This document shows, piece by piece, positions 8,241 to 16,283 of a DNA stretch of 64,000 nucleotides (its first letter is position 1; every line of letters starts with the position of its first letter). Under the pieces are notes generated by a model. That model was given only the letters and a program-made list of their open reading frames with translations, had not been told where the DNA came from and searched no databases. The DNA is from Labrys okinawensis (lineage in GTDB: Bacteria; Pseudomonadota; Alphaproteobacteria; Rhizobiales; Labraceae). Both the position numbers and the translations under genes were made by a program. The DNA lies in assembly GCF_002982075.1 (NCBI RefSeq), contig NZ_PUEJ01000012.1, forward strand, positions 86,563-150,562, written 5' to 3'.

Positions 8241-9209
8241 TTAGAACACCGCGTCCTTCTTGTAGAACTTGTCGACGTTCTCCTGGGTGATCACCGCGGG
8301 GGTGGTGAGCTGAAGCTTGGGCGTGTCGGCGCCGAGTTCGCCCTTGAGGGCCTTCAGGCCGATGTCGACCGCCGTGCGGGCCACCAGATCGGGATCGTTG
8401 AGGCCGGTCGCGCCATATTTGCCTTCCTTGATGAGGGCGAGCGCTTCCTTCTGGCCGTCGGCGGCAGCGAGGACCAGCACGTCATTCTTGCCGGCAGCCT
8501 GCAGCGCCTTCATGCCGCCCAGAGCCATCGAATCGTTCTCGGCCAGCAGCACGGTGACGTCGGGATGGGCCTGCAGCAGGTCCTCGGCGGCCTTGAGGCC
8601 ATCCTCCGTCGCCCAATTGCCCCAGCCCTGGCCGAGCACTTCGAAGCTGGCCTTGCCATCATTGACGAGCTGGCCCTCGACCAAACCGCGGAACACGCCG
8701 AGGCGGCGATCACGGCCGACTTCGTTGCCCTGAGAGCCCGAGAGCAGGATGATCTTGACGGGCTTGCCCTGCATCTTCTTGGCCAGCCACTGGCCGACCA
8801 GGAAGCCGTTCTGGTCGTTGGAGGAGCGCACCTGGGTGACGATGTTGGCCTTGGTGTTGATCGAGGAATCCATCACCACCACCTTCACGCCGGCCGCGGT
8901 GGCGGCATTGGCGGCGCCGACGAGGCCTTCCGGATCACGCGGGTTGAGGATCAGGAGGTTGACGCCCTTGGCGACCATGTCCTCGACGTCGGAAATCTGC
9001 TTGCCCATGTCGTTCTGGCCGTCGGAGGTGGTGACCTCGCAACCCGCCTTCTTGCCCTGGTCGATGGCGGCGGCCTGCTGGGCGGCGAAATAGGGGGCGC
9101 TCAGCGTGTACATCGCCACGCCGATCTTGCAGTCGGCGGCGCTCGCCATGCCCATCGTGCCGGCCAGCAGTGCTGCGGCCAGGCTGCCGCCCAAAAGGGT
9201 CTTCTTCAT
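8241..9209 (-). CDS. Ribose-type periplasmic sugar-binding protein
   Basis: This 322-residue protein starts with a Sec signal peptide (MKKTLLGG...ASA, cleavage near residue 24). It continues as a periplasmic binding protein of the RbsB/peripla_BP_4 type, with VAKGVNLLILNPRDPEGL near 80-97 and LAENDSMALGGMKAL. It captures the substrate for the importer encoded by the next two genes. It is the first gene of the minus-strand operon; its promoter region (9210-9420) is AT-rich and full of palindromes. The ligand is probably a sugar or polyol. Confidence 0.94.
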   Translation of the reverse strand: MKKTLLGGSLAAALLAGTMGMASAADCKIGVAMYTLSAPYFAAQQAAAIDQGKKAGCEVTTSDGQNDMGKQISDVEDMVAKGVNLLILNPRDPEGLVGAANAATAAGVKVVVMDSSINTKANIVTQVRSSNDQNGFLVGQWLAKKMQGKPVKIILLSGSQGNEVGRDRRLGVFRGLVEGQLVNDGKASFEVLGQGWGNWATEDGLKAAEDLLQAHPDVTVLLAENDSMALGGMKALQAAGKNDVLVLAAADGQKEALALIKEGKYGATGLNDPDLVARTAVDIGLKALKGELGADTPKLQLTTPAVITQENVDKFYKKDAVF

Positions 9210-9259
9210 CGGCTCTCTCCTCCACGTCGTCTGTCAGGGCATTTTTTCCGGCCCTGTTC

Positions 9260-9274
9260 TGTAGCATAAGTACA
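9260..9274. promoter_or_regulatory. Candidate operator, TGTAG-N5-GTACA
   Basis: The 15-base sequence TGTAGCATAAGTACA is one mismatch from a palindrome. It has the same half-site and spacing as the perfect copy at 9418-9432. The pair brackets the divergent promoter region, as expected for one regulator controlling both directions. Confidence 0.45.
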
Positions 9275-9322
9275 TTTTTTGACAGGGGTCAAGCGAACCA
9301 ATTTTTAAAAAATTGAAATAAA

Positions 9323-9354
9323 ATCACATACGTGAAATATTGCAACGCAATATT
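9323..9354. promoter_or_regulatory. Palindrome cluster in the divergent promoter region
   Basis: Two overlapping motifs lie in an AT-rich spacer. ATCACATACGTGAA (9323-9336) matches the palindrome at 5429-5442 at 11 of 14 positions. AATATTGCAACGCAATATT (9336-9354) is a perfect 19-base palindrome with a three-base centre. Both sit between the binding-protein gene and the divergent isomerase gene. Regulator binding is inferred. Confidence 0.5.
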
Positions 9355-9417
9355 GCGGAAATTAGCTCAAAATGAGTTAAGATAATGCGGTCGGGGTTGT
9401 CGAGGTGCCGATAAAAA

Positions 9418-9432
9418 TGTAGTGATGCTACA
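9418..9432. promoter_or_regulatory. Candidate operator, TGTAG-N5-CTACA
   Basis: TGTAGTGATGCTACA is a perfect 15-base palindrome about 50 bases before the chosen start of the isomerase gene. It overlaps the alternative start codons at 9422 and 9425, which argues that those are not the real start. Its partner site is at 9260-9274. Confidence 0.5.
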
Positions 9433-9481
9433 AAATGGCGAGCTTCCCAGATTGCCGCTGTCAAAAGAAAGGTTGGTTGAT

Positions 9482-10102
9482 ATGTCCATGCGCGAGCCAG
9501 GTCTGTGCGTCGTCGATGTCGAGAAGGGGGAATTGCGGGGGGCGACCAACCGCTACACCAAGACGATGGGTGATCTTGCCGGCCTCTATGAAGACGAGGC
9601 TGCCTATCAGGCCGTCCTCGCCGAACTCGGCGACAAGGTCGTCTATGAGGTCACGGACTACAAACCCTCGGCGGACGCGGGCGACATGATCATCGGGGTC
9701 ACCCGCATGATTCCCGGCAAGGTGGGGCGGGAATATTTCCTCACGCGCGGCCATATCCACGCCAATCCCAACCGTCCGGAGATGTATTACGGTGAGAGCG
9801 GGCACGGCATCATGCTGCTGGAATCGCCAGCCGGGGAGATCCGCACCGTCGAGATCGGGCCGCGCAGCCTGTGCTATGTGCCGCCCTACTGGATCCACCG
9901 CTCGGTCAATGTCGGTTCGACGGATCTGGTGATGACCTTCGCCTATCCCGCCGATTCGGGGCAGGACTACGACATCATCGCCAAGGCCGGCGGCATGCGC
10001 AGCCGCATCGTCGATGACGGCAAGGGCGGCTGGACGGCCGTCGACAATGCCGGTTACCGCTTCCGTGCGAAGGAATTGGTCGACAGTATTATGGCGAGGT
10101 GA
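9482..10102 (+). CDS. Cupin-type glucose-6-phosphate isomerase family protein
   Basis: This 206-residue protein belongs to the metal-dependent cupin phosphoglucose isomerases known from Pyrococcus. PGKVGREYF, GHIHANPNRPE and YVPPYWIHRSVN align directly with that enzyme. The metal ligands are all present: His91, His93, Glu100 and His139, with the same spacing. The ATG at 9482 follows AGAAAGG and aligns with the archaeal N-terminus; starts at 9422/9425 lack a ribosome site. It is divergent from the sugar operon and shares its operators, so it probably isomerises the operon's own sugar phosphate rather than serving glycolysis. Substrate inferred. Confidence 0.85.
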   Translation: MSMREPGLCVVDVEKGELRGATNRYTKTMGDLAGLYEDEAAYQAVLAELGDKVVYEVTDYKPSADAGDMIIGVTRMIPGKVGREYFLTRGHIHANPNRPEMYYGESGHGIMLLESPAGEIRTVEIGPRSLCYVPPYWIHRSVNVGSTDLVMTFAYPADSGQDYDIIAKAGGMRSRIVDDGKGGWTAVDNAGYRFRAKELVDSIMAR

Positions 10103-10115
10103 GGAGCGCCCTAAG

Positions 10116-10138
10116 CCTTCTCCCGCAAGGGGAGAAGG
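10116..10138. terminator. Palindromic repeat acting as likely terminator
   Basis: One minimal repeat module (CCTTCTCCC and its complement around GCAAG) lies 14 bases after the isomerase stop, in the gap to the convergent MarR gene. It can form a strong hairpin but has no clear T-run. Confidence 0.5.
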
Positions 10139-10161
10139 CTTGTCGCGCCACAAACTTCCCT

Positions 10162-10647
10162 TCAAGCCTCGTCGGTATCGCCCTCGTCGTCGTCATCGGC
10201 GTCGATCTCGCCGCCGAGCGCGTGCTTGAAGCCTTTCTCGACCCGCTTGAGCAGCTTGCGCAGGCGCTTGCGGTCCTTGTTGTCGAGATGGCTGGTGGCT
10301 TCCGCCTCGATGTCGAGGGCCAAGGCGGCGATGGCGGCGGCCTTTTCCTTGCCGTCCGCGCTCAGGCCGACGCGCACGACGCGTCCGTCGCCATCGGTCG
10401 CCTTGCGCTCGATCAGGCCGGCGGCCGACAGGCGCGCGATCGTCTTGGAGGCGGTGGGCGGCCTGACGCGAAGAATCTCCGCCAATTCGCTCATCGACAG
10501 GGCGTCCCGCCCGGCCAGGGCTTCGAGCACCTGTTCCTGGCCCGGAAACAGGCCGAGTCCTTCGAGGAGCTTGGCGGTGCGGGCCCGATGCAGCCGGGCC
10601 ACGTGGATCAACTGATAACCAAGTGTCTTGGAGGCCGGATGTCGCAT
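10162..10647 (-). CDS. MarR-family transcriptional regulator
   Basis: This 161-residue protein has the winged-helix core of the MarR family: SMSELAEILRVRPPTASK near residues 50-67, and LIERKATDGDGRVVRVGLS, the wing with its conserved basic-acidic DGR element. The C-terminus ends in an acidic stretch (DADDDDEGD). MarR proteins usually repress nearby efflux or degradation genes and respond to small phenolic or oxidised compounds. It follows the flavin oxidoreductase gene on the same strand after 125 bases, so it may control the preceding operon or only itself. Confidence 0.9.
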   Translation of the reverse strand: MRHPASKTLGYQLIHVARLHRARTAKLLEGLGLFPGQEQVLEALAGRDALSMSELAEILRVRPPTASKTIARLSAAGLIERKATDGDGRVVRVGLSADGKEKAAAIAALALDIEAEATSHLDNKDRKRLRKLLKRVEKGFKHALGGEIDADDDDEGDTDEA

Positions 10648-10772
10648 GGCAATGATCCGCCGGCTGATGATTTGCTGTAGCCGGCTTCAGATACAGTTTC
10701 TGATAGAAAATGTCGAGGATTTCGTAAGCTTTTCGCTGAAATCCGGTAGAAACTTCTTATCCGGTGCAGTTC

Positions 10773-11354
10773 TTAAAGCTTGGCCAGCGTCCGCTCCACC
10801 TTGGCCAGGAAGGCGGCGCGCGAACGATCCGTCGACAGGTTCATCGAGTAATGGGCCAGATAGTGAAAGCGCGCGAAGGGCTTCACCGCCGCCCGCAGCA
10901 TGCGCGTAACCACGCGGCGCGGCGGATCGCTCATCAGGAACGCCTTGAGATGCGAACCGCCATAGGTGGTTACCGCCACGACCTTGGTGATGTTGTGCAA
11001 ATTGCCCTGGACCTTGCCGTCGACCAGAGTGAAGGACACGCCGGGCAGGAAGACCCGGTCGAAGAAGCCCTTGAGGATGGCCGGAAAGCCATAGTTCCAG
11101 ATCGGCGTGACGATCACCAGCACCTCGGCGCGCTGCAGGCGCTCGACATAGCCAGCCACGCCGTCACGGTTTTTCGCCGTGTCGTGATAGGTGCGCCGCT
11201 CGGCGGCCGTGAGCACGGGCTGAAACCCTTCGGCATAGAGATCGCAATCATCGACCTCGTGACCAGACTTGCGCAAGGCCTCCACGGCGCAGCCATGCAG
11301 CGCCGCGCCGAAGGATTCCTCGCAGGGATGCGAGAAGAGGACGAGAACCCGCAT
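10773..11354 (-). CDS. Flavodoxin-fold NAD(P)H-dependent oxidoreductase
   Basis: This 193-residue protein resembles the KefF/MdaB/NQO1-like flavodoxin-fold reductases. It begins MRVLVLFSHP (phosphate loop of FMN), has IWNYGFPAILKGFFDRV near residues 86-103 and TYGGSH near 129. Such enzymes reduce quinones or other electrophiles in the cytoplasm. Its ATG overlaps the cupin stop as TGATG. It is the last gene of a seven-gene minus-strand run starting with a binding protein at 17300, so it probably handles electrons or an intermediate of that pathway. Specific substrate unknown. Confidence 0.82.
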   Translation of the reverse strand: MRVLVLFSHPCEESFGAALHGCAVEALRKSGHEVDDCDLYAEGFQPVLTAAERRTYHDTAKNRDGVAGYVERLQRAEVLVIVTPIWNYGFPAILKGFFDRVFLPGVSFTLVDGKVQGNLHNITKVVAVTTYGGSHLKAFLMSDPPRRVVTRMLRAAVKPFARFHYLAHYSMNLSTDRSRAAFLAKVERTLAKL

Positions 11355-11662
11355 CAGCCCTTCATCTCGACCTCGACAAAGGCCATGTGGGCCTGACCGC
11401 CGTTGAAGACGTTGTGCTCGACGCCAGCCGGGCGCGAATAGGATATGCCGGCGGAAAGCGGCACCAGCTTTTCGCCTTGGGCGTCGACGATGCGCAGCGT
11501 GCCGTCGACCAGCGGCACCACGGCATAGGGATATTCATGCCGGTGCCAGCCCGTTTCCTGGCCGGGCTGGAAATCGTAGCGGGTGATTCGCACCCGCTCG
11601 TCATCGACCTGCAACGTTCCGGTCGCCAGATTGGTGTCATCCTGATTATGAGCGCCACACAT
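11354..11662 (-). CDS. Small cupin-domain protein
   Basis: This 102-residue protein is a single cupin barrel. The metal-binding motif is GWHRHEYPYAVVPL (His at about 39 and 41, Glu 42), followed by PAGVEHNVFNGG with the second-motif His near 82. Such proteins are dioxygenases, isomerases, or accessory proteins; nothing here decides which. It lies three bases after the FAD oxidase stop and overlaps the next gene, so it belongs to the same transcript and probably acts on a pathway intermediate. Confidence 0.8.
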   Translation of the reverse strand: MCGAHNQDDTNLATGTLQVDDERVRITRYDFQPGQETGWHRHEYPYAVVPLVDGTLRIVDAQGEKLVPLSAGISYSRPAGVEHNVFNGGQAHMAFVEVEMKG

Positions 11663-11664
11663 AC

Positions 11665-13074
11665 TCAGACCTCCATTTGCATGCCCCGGAACAGATAGGT
11701 CCGGTTCGAAGAATAATCATAATCGGGATCGTCCCAGGCGATCATCTTGCCGGGATTGAGCAGGCCCTTGGGATCAGCCTCGCGCTTGAAGGCGAGCTGC
11801 GCCTCGTCGGTCTGCTTCATGCCGCCTTCCTCGAGCGTATAGCGGTGCGGATTGAACACCGGCGCACCCATGTCCTCATGGATGCGGATGATCTCCTCGA
11901 GCCGCGCCTCGGTGGTGAACTTGACGAGCGGCAGGCCGAAGCAGGTGATCTTGCCGTCGAAACGCACGAATTCGAGATGGGCCACCACCTCGTCTCCGAA
12001 GACGGCATGGATCTTGGAGACGAGTTCGAGCTGGTTGGGGAAGGGATAGAGCGTCTGCAGATAGGTGATGGCGGGGTCGATCTTGAGGGCGCGCAGCGTG
12101 GTGTGGTTCCAGCCGAGTTCGTAGATGTCGGGCAGGCCCTTGCGGTCCGCCTCGCTCATATCGGACGTCGAGAACAGCAGCTGGGCGCCCCTTCGGCGGC
12201 GGGTGATGGTGAGGAAGGCATCGTAGTTCTGGGGGGCGATCATGGCGCAGACCACGTGCTTGTCGCGCGGGATCCAGCGCCGGTGCCGGTTGAAGTAGTC
12301 ATGCGCGGCCGGCGCGGCGACCACGGCGAGCTGCTTCTTGAGGATGCCGTCGGCCTCGCCCGTCTCGTTGGCGAAGGCAGCCGCCTCGGCGAGCGTATCG
12401 AAGCCGACGATCACGTCGATCCATTTGAAGGCCGTGGTCAGCGGCATCTCGACTTCGGTGATGATGCCATTGGTGCCGTAGGCATGGCTGACCTTGTGCA
12501 GATCCTCGCCGGTGAGGTCGAGGATGCGCGGGCTGGCCTCCATCGTCACCACCTTGAGACGGGTGACGTTGCCCCAGTCGCGCAGCCCGCCCCAGGTGAT
12601 CGAGCCGACGCCGCCGGAGCCGCCGGCGACGAAACCGCCGATGGTTGCGGTTTTGGCCGTCGAGGGGTGCAGCCGCAATTCCTGGCCGGAATCAGCCTGA
12701 GTCTGCTTGTCGATCTCGGCCATCACCGCGCCGGCCTCGGCGACCAGCACGCCCGGTTCGATCGAGACGATCTTGTCCATGAAGGACAGGTCGAGCACGG
12801 CCCCGCGCGACAGCGGCATGGCCTGGCCGTAATTGCCCGTGCCGGTGCCGCGGGGCGTGACCGGGATGTCGAGCGCATAGCAGGCGGCGAGCGTGGCGAC
12901 GACATCGTCCGTGGATTTGACGAAGACGACGCAATCGCCGGTGACGTGGTCGAGCTCGCGCTTGAGCACCGGCGAATACCAGAAGAAGTCACGGCTCTTC
13001 TGCCTGACCAGGGTCGGGTGATCCTCGATGCGAATGTCAGGCAGGCGGGCCTTGAGGGCGGCGATATCGGTCAT
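11665..13074 (-). CDS. FAD-binding (PCMH-type) oxidoreductase
   Basis: This 469-residue protein belongs to the vanillyl-alcohol oxidase/GlcD superfamily. The FAD-binding segment VTPRGTGTGNYGQA is at about 72-85, and ATIGGFVAGGSGGVGS with GTNGIITEVE completes the PCMH domain (about residues 42-215). The C-terminal part ends with the family-typical DPKGLLNPGKMI. It probably oxidises an alcohol, amine or hydroxy acid. Its place between an amidohydrolase and a cupin suggests a catabolic oxidation step after deamination. No covalent-FAD histidine is obvious. Substrate unknown. Confidence 0.85.
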   Translation of the reverse strand: MTDIAALKARLPDIRIEDHPTLVRQKSRDFFWYSPVLKRELDHVTGDCVVFVKSTDDVVATLAACYALDIPVTPRGTGTGNYGQAMPLSRGAVLDLSFMDKIVSIEPGVLVAEAGAVMAEIDKQTQADSGQELRLHPSTAKTATIGGFVAGGSGGVGSITWGGLRDWGNVTRLKVVTMEASPRILDLTGEDLHKVSHAYGTNGIITEVEMPLTTAFKWIDVIVGFDTLAEAAAFANETGEADGILKKQLAVVAAPAAHDYFNRHRRWIPRDKHVVCAMIAPQNYDAFLTITRRRRGAQLLFSTSDMSEADRKGLPDIYELGWNHTTLRALKIDPAITYLQTLYPFPNQLELVSKIHAVFGDEVVAHLEFVRFDGKITCFGLPLVKFTTEARLEEIIRIHEDMGAPVFNPHRYTLEEGGMKQTDEAQLAFKREADPKGLLNPGKMIAWDDPDYDYSSNRTYLFRGMQMEV

Positions 13075-13099
13075 GCGATCGAACCTGGCGGAGATTTTC

Positions 13100-13177
13100 G
13101 GGGGGCGGGTCTTCAGACCCGCCGATTCGAGCGATCAGGGGTGGTTGGAAGCAGGCAGGTCTGAAGACCCGCCCCCC
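13100..13177. repeat. Long inverted repeat with 24-base arms overlapping the deaminase 3' end
   Basis: Arms at 13100-13123 and 13154-13177 pair with one mismatch around a 30-base loop, and each arm contains GGGTCTTCAGACC-type internal symmetry. The right arm encodes the last residues (GGGSSDLP...) of the amidohydrolase, and its stop codon lies in the loop. It may act as terminator or processing signal between the deaminase and the oxidase genes. Confidence 0.8.
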
Positions 13178-14472
13178 AGCAGCGCATCCAGCTCTTCATA
13201 ATCGGGCAAAGTGGTATCGATGGCCCGGCCATTGCGCACCACGATGCGGTCTGCCTGAGGCCGGGACAGCAGCTCCGTCCAGTTCCTGGCCTTGAACAGC
13301 ACGAAATCGGCTGGCCCTCCGACGCGCAGCCGGCCGGCATCGATGCCCATCACCGAGGCCGGCGTCGCCGTAATCGCCTTGGGCCAGTCGCCGAAGGGGT
13401 GGTCGAGATGGGCCACCCTGACAGCCTCGCGGAAGACCTCGAGAGCATCGAGATCGCCATAGGCATAGAAGGGGTCGCGGGTATTGTCCGAGGAGACGGC
13501 GACATCAACGCCGGCGGCCTTCAATTCATGCAGCAGCGTCACCCCGCGCGAGCGGGGCGTGCGGCCGGAAACGCGGTCCTGCAGATAGAGATTGCACATC
13601 GGCAGGGAGACCACGGCGATGCCGGCCTCGGCCACCTTCTCGATGGTCGCCTTGATCTCGTCTTCTTCCTGACGGGCAAGGGAACAGCAATGGCCGACCG
13701 TGACCCGGCCGGCGAAACGATGGCGCAAGACCGCCTCGGCGATGTGATGCAGGGAGCGGGCGGTGGGGTCCTGGGTCTCGTCGACGTGGAAATCGAGGTC
13801 GAAGCCATTGTCGGCGGCCACACGGAACAGCGTATCCAGGCCTTGGTCGAGTTCGGGCACCATATAGGTGACGCCGCCCAGAATGCCGTCATGCGTGCGC
13901 AGGGCAGCGGCGATCTCGGACATATGCGCACGATCCGCCACATGCTCGATGGAGAACAGCGCCACCGCCTGCAACTCGATGCTGCCGGCCCATTTCTCGC
14001 GCATCTCGGCAAAGACAGGCCAGGAGATGCCGATCTGCTTGCCGATCGAATCGAGATGGGTGCGGATGGCGGACGTGCCATGCGCATAGGCGCAACGCAG
14101 CGAGAAATCCATGCGGGCGGCGACGTCAGCGGCCGACCAATGGGCCTCGCGGTCCAGGGTGACATTGTCGAGCGCGCCGAAGAAGGTGCCGTCGGGATTG
14201 CGGCGGCGCGGCCAGATATGGCCCTTGTCGAGATGGGTGTGCAGTTCCACGAAGCTCGGAAAGACCATGCCGGTGCTGAGCGCATCGGAGGAGCCCGTCA
14301 CGGCCTCGATCGCCTCGATGCGTCCGTCGGCGACGGTCAGGGATATGCGCGCCAGGCCGTCCTGGTCGATGCCGGCGAGCCTCTGTGGCACCAGGCAGGC
14401 CGGCACGCTGGCCTCGACCGCCCAGCGGCCAGCGGGTGGGATCTTGGCGGCAGTCTGGACGGATCTGGACAC
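13135..14472 (-). CDS. Cytosine deaminase-like amidohydrolase
   Basis: This 445-residue protein is an amidohydrolase-superfamily deaminase similar to CodA. It has the metal motif ELHTHLDKGH (His78, His80), FHVDETQDP, VTVGHCCSL and VAVSSDNTRDPF with the catalytic Asp. The start is taken as GTG at 14472, two bases after the permease stop; ATG at 14508 would overlap the permease gene by 34 bases. CodA-like enzymes deaminate cytosine, isocytosine or other heterocycles. The tail is encoded by an inverted-repeat arm, so the original C-terminus was probably altered. It is coupled to an importer, which points to use of an external nitrogen compound. Confidence 0.83.
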   Translation of the reverse strand: MSRSVQTAAKIPPAGRWAVEASVPACLVPQRLAGIDQDGLARISLTVADGRIEAIEAVTGSSDALSTGMVFPSFVELHTHLDKGHIWPRRRNPDGTFFGALDNVTLDREAHWSAADVAARMDFSLRCAYAHGTSAIRTHLDSIGKQIGISWPVFAEMREKWAGSIELQAVALFSIEHVADRAHMSEIAAALRTHDGILGGVTYMVPELDQGLDTLFRVAADNGFDLDFHVDETQDPTARSLHHIAEAVLRHRFAGRVTVGHCCSLARQEEDEIKATIEKVAEAGIAVVSLPMCNLYLQDRVSGRTPRSRGVTLLHELKAAGVDVAVSSDNTRDPFYAYGDLDALEVFREAVRVAHLDHPFGDWPKAITATPASVMGIDAGRLRVGGPADFVLFKARNWTELLSRPQADRIVVRNGRAIDTTLPDYEELDALLGGGSSDLPASNHP

Positions 14473-14474
14473 GG

Positions 14475-15314
14475 TCAGTTTTCCCGCTTCAGCGCGCTCT
14501 CGTGCCATTTGTGCAGCAGGAGATGCGACAGATAGGACAGGGCGAGGAAGATGGCGATGCCGCTCAGCGATAGCAGCACCAGCGCGGCATAGGCCCGCGG
14601 ATAGGCAAAATAGCGCGGCGCGAGATAGATGATATAACCAAGCCCGCCGCGGGCGCCGCCCGCGCCGGTGGCGAGCTCCGATACCACGGCGCCGATCAGC
14701 GACAGGCCGCCGGCAATGCGTACGCCGCCGAGGAAGTAAGGCAGCGCGCCGCGCAGCCGCAGCAGCCACAGCTTCTGCCAGGACGACGCGCGGTAGAGCT
14801 CGAACAGATTGAGCAGGTTATGGTCGGTCGAGCGCAGGCCGATCAGCGTGTTGGCCAGCACCGGGAAGAAGGCGACGAGCCACACGCAGATCAGGAGCAC
14901 GGTGGCCTGCGAGAAGATCACCAGCAACAGCGGCGCCAGGGCCAGGACCGGCGTGACCTGCAGGATGATGGCATAGGGGTAGAGCGTATATTCGACCAGC
15001 CGCGACAGCGAGAACAGGATGGCCAGGCAAACTCCGCCCGCCACGGCGAGCACGAAGCCTTTCAAGGTCACTTCCAGGGTGAAGAGCCAGGCCGGCCCCA
15101 GTGTTTCCCATTCACGGAAGAAGGCGGCCCAGATTTCGCTGGGGGCCGGTACGACCTTCATCGGCGTGAGGCCGGCGGCGACGCAATATTCCCAAAGTCC
15201 CAGCACAACCACCAGAAAGGCGAACGGCAACAGCCATTTCAGCAGGGCCGGCGGGCCCTGGCGGGATGGTGCGGAAGGGGTGACGGCATCGTCCGCCGAA
15301 CTGATCGCGCTCAT
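14475..15314 (-). CDS. ABC transporter permease (SsuC/TauC/ThiX type)
   Basis: This 279-residue inner-membrane protein belongs to the nitrate/sulfonate/pyrimidine-type permeases. It has about six membrane segments from residue 25 on, and the cytoplasmic loop GALPYFLGGVRIAGGLSLIGAV that docks to the ATPase. The ATG at 15314 follows GAGAGGACC and removes an unlikely basic extension. It works with the ATPase at 15365-16159 and the binding protein at 16284-17300. Confidence 0.9.
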   Translation of the reverse strand: MSAISSADDAVTPSAPSRQGPPALLKWLLPFAFLVVVLGLWEYCVAAGLTPMKVVPAPSEIWAAFFREWETLGPAWLFTLEVTLKGFVLAVAGGVCLAILFSLSRLVEYTLYPYAIILQVTPVLALAPLLLVIFSQATVLLICVWLVAFFPVLANTLIGLRSTDHNLLNLFELYRASSWQKLWLLRLRGALPYFLGGVRIAGGLSLIGAVVSELATGAGGARGGLGYIIYLAPRYFAYPRAYAALVLLSLSGIAIFLALSYLSHLLLHKWHESALKREN

Positions 15315-15364
15315 CCTGTTCCCGGTCCTCTCGATCCAACCTTTGCGATCCAAATTCTTGGCGA

Positions 15365-16159
15365 TCAATGTCCGTCGACGGTCTCGGCGGCCCTGCCGAT
15401 GGCCGAGGTCAGCGCGGCGGAGGCCTGGCGACAATAATCGACATAAACAGGCGTGGTGCGGAAGGCTGCGCCACGCGGGCGTTCGGCATCGATGATGAGT
15501 TCGGCGAAAGCACGTCCCGGCCGGGCTGCCATCACCACGATGCGGTCGGAAATATAGACGCTTTCGAACACCGAATGGGTGACGAACACCACCGTCCAGC
15601 CGAGTTCGGCCTGCAGGCGCATCAGGTCGTCGTTGAGCTTCTGGCGGGTGATCTCGTCGAGCGCGGCGAAAGGTTCGTCCATGAGGAGGAGCCGTGGGCG
15701 GGTCACCATGGCCCGGGCGATGGAGACGCGCATGCGCATGCCGCCGGAGAGCTCGCGCGGATAGGCCTGCGCGAAGGCGGTGAGGCCGACGCTGTCGAGG
15801 GCCTGCATCACCGCATCGCGGGCAGCCTTTCGCGACACGCCCTTGAGCCGTGAGGGCAGCCAGACATTGTCGAACACGCTGGCCCAGGGCATCAGCGTCG
15901 GTTCCTGGAAGACGAAGCCGACGTCGCGGGAGTGATCCATGCCGCCACCCGCCCAGGCCACATTGCCGCTGGAGGCCTCGCCAAGCCCGGCGATGATGCG
16001 CAGGGCCGTCGACTTGCCGCAGCCCGACGGCCCCAGCAGAGAGAGGATCTCACCCTGGCGGATGTCGAGATCGAGATGCTGGAGCGCGGTGGTGCCCGAG
16101 GAGAACGTCTTGCCCACGTCGCGCAGCGAGACGACGGTCGGGCGGGCAGGAGGGTTCAA
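15365..16159 (-). CDS. ABC transporter ATP-binding protein (SsuB/TauB/ThiZ type)
   Basis: This 264-residue ATPase has Walker A GPSGCGKST at 43-51, signature LSGGMRMRVSIARA, and Walker B LLLMDEPFAALDE. The start is an unusual TTG at 16159, supported by CCGGAGG at a good distance and by no better in-frame ATG. It drives the importer encoded by its neighbours. A 124-base gap separates it from the binding-protein gene. Confidence 0.92.
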   Translation of the reverse strand: MNPPARPTVVSLRDVGKTFSSGTTALQHLDLDIRQGEILSLLGPSGCGKSTALRIIAGLGEASSGNVAWAGGGMDHSRDVGFVFQEPTLMPWASVFDNVWLPSRLKGVSRKAARDAVMQALDSVGLTAFAQAYPRELSGGMRMRVSIARAMVTRPRLLLMDEPFAALDEITRQKLNDDLMRLQAELGWTVVFVTHSVFESVYISDRIVVMAARPGRAFAELIIDAERPRGAAFRTTPVYVDYCRQASAALTSAIGRAAETVDGH

Positions 16160-16283
16160 GACGGGCCTCCGGCATATCCGATCGGTGGGTCGCCCTCGCG
16201 AGACGGATTTTCACAGTAAAGGTAGCGCTGCCCCAGCAAAACAGAGCGCTTCCACCCGGCCGATGAGATACAGTCCACAATAC

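Noticed and set aside
1..9209. Interpretation as an AI-2 (Lsr) uptake system
   Set aside because: SorC regulator and FGGY kinase fit, but there is one permease instead of two, the aldolase is of DERA type rather than LsrF type, and two dehydrogenases have no place in Lsr.
9422..9481. Upstream start codons (GTG 9422, ATG 9425) for the cupin isomerase
   Set aside because: They lack a ribosome site and lie inside a perfect dyad; the ATG at 9482 aligns with the archaeal enzyme's N-terminus.
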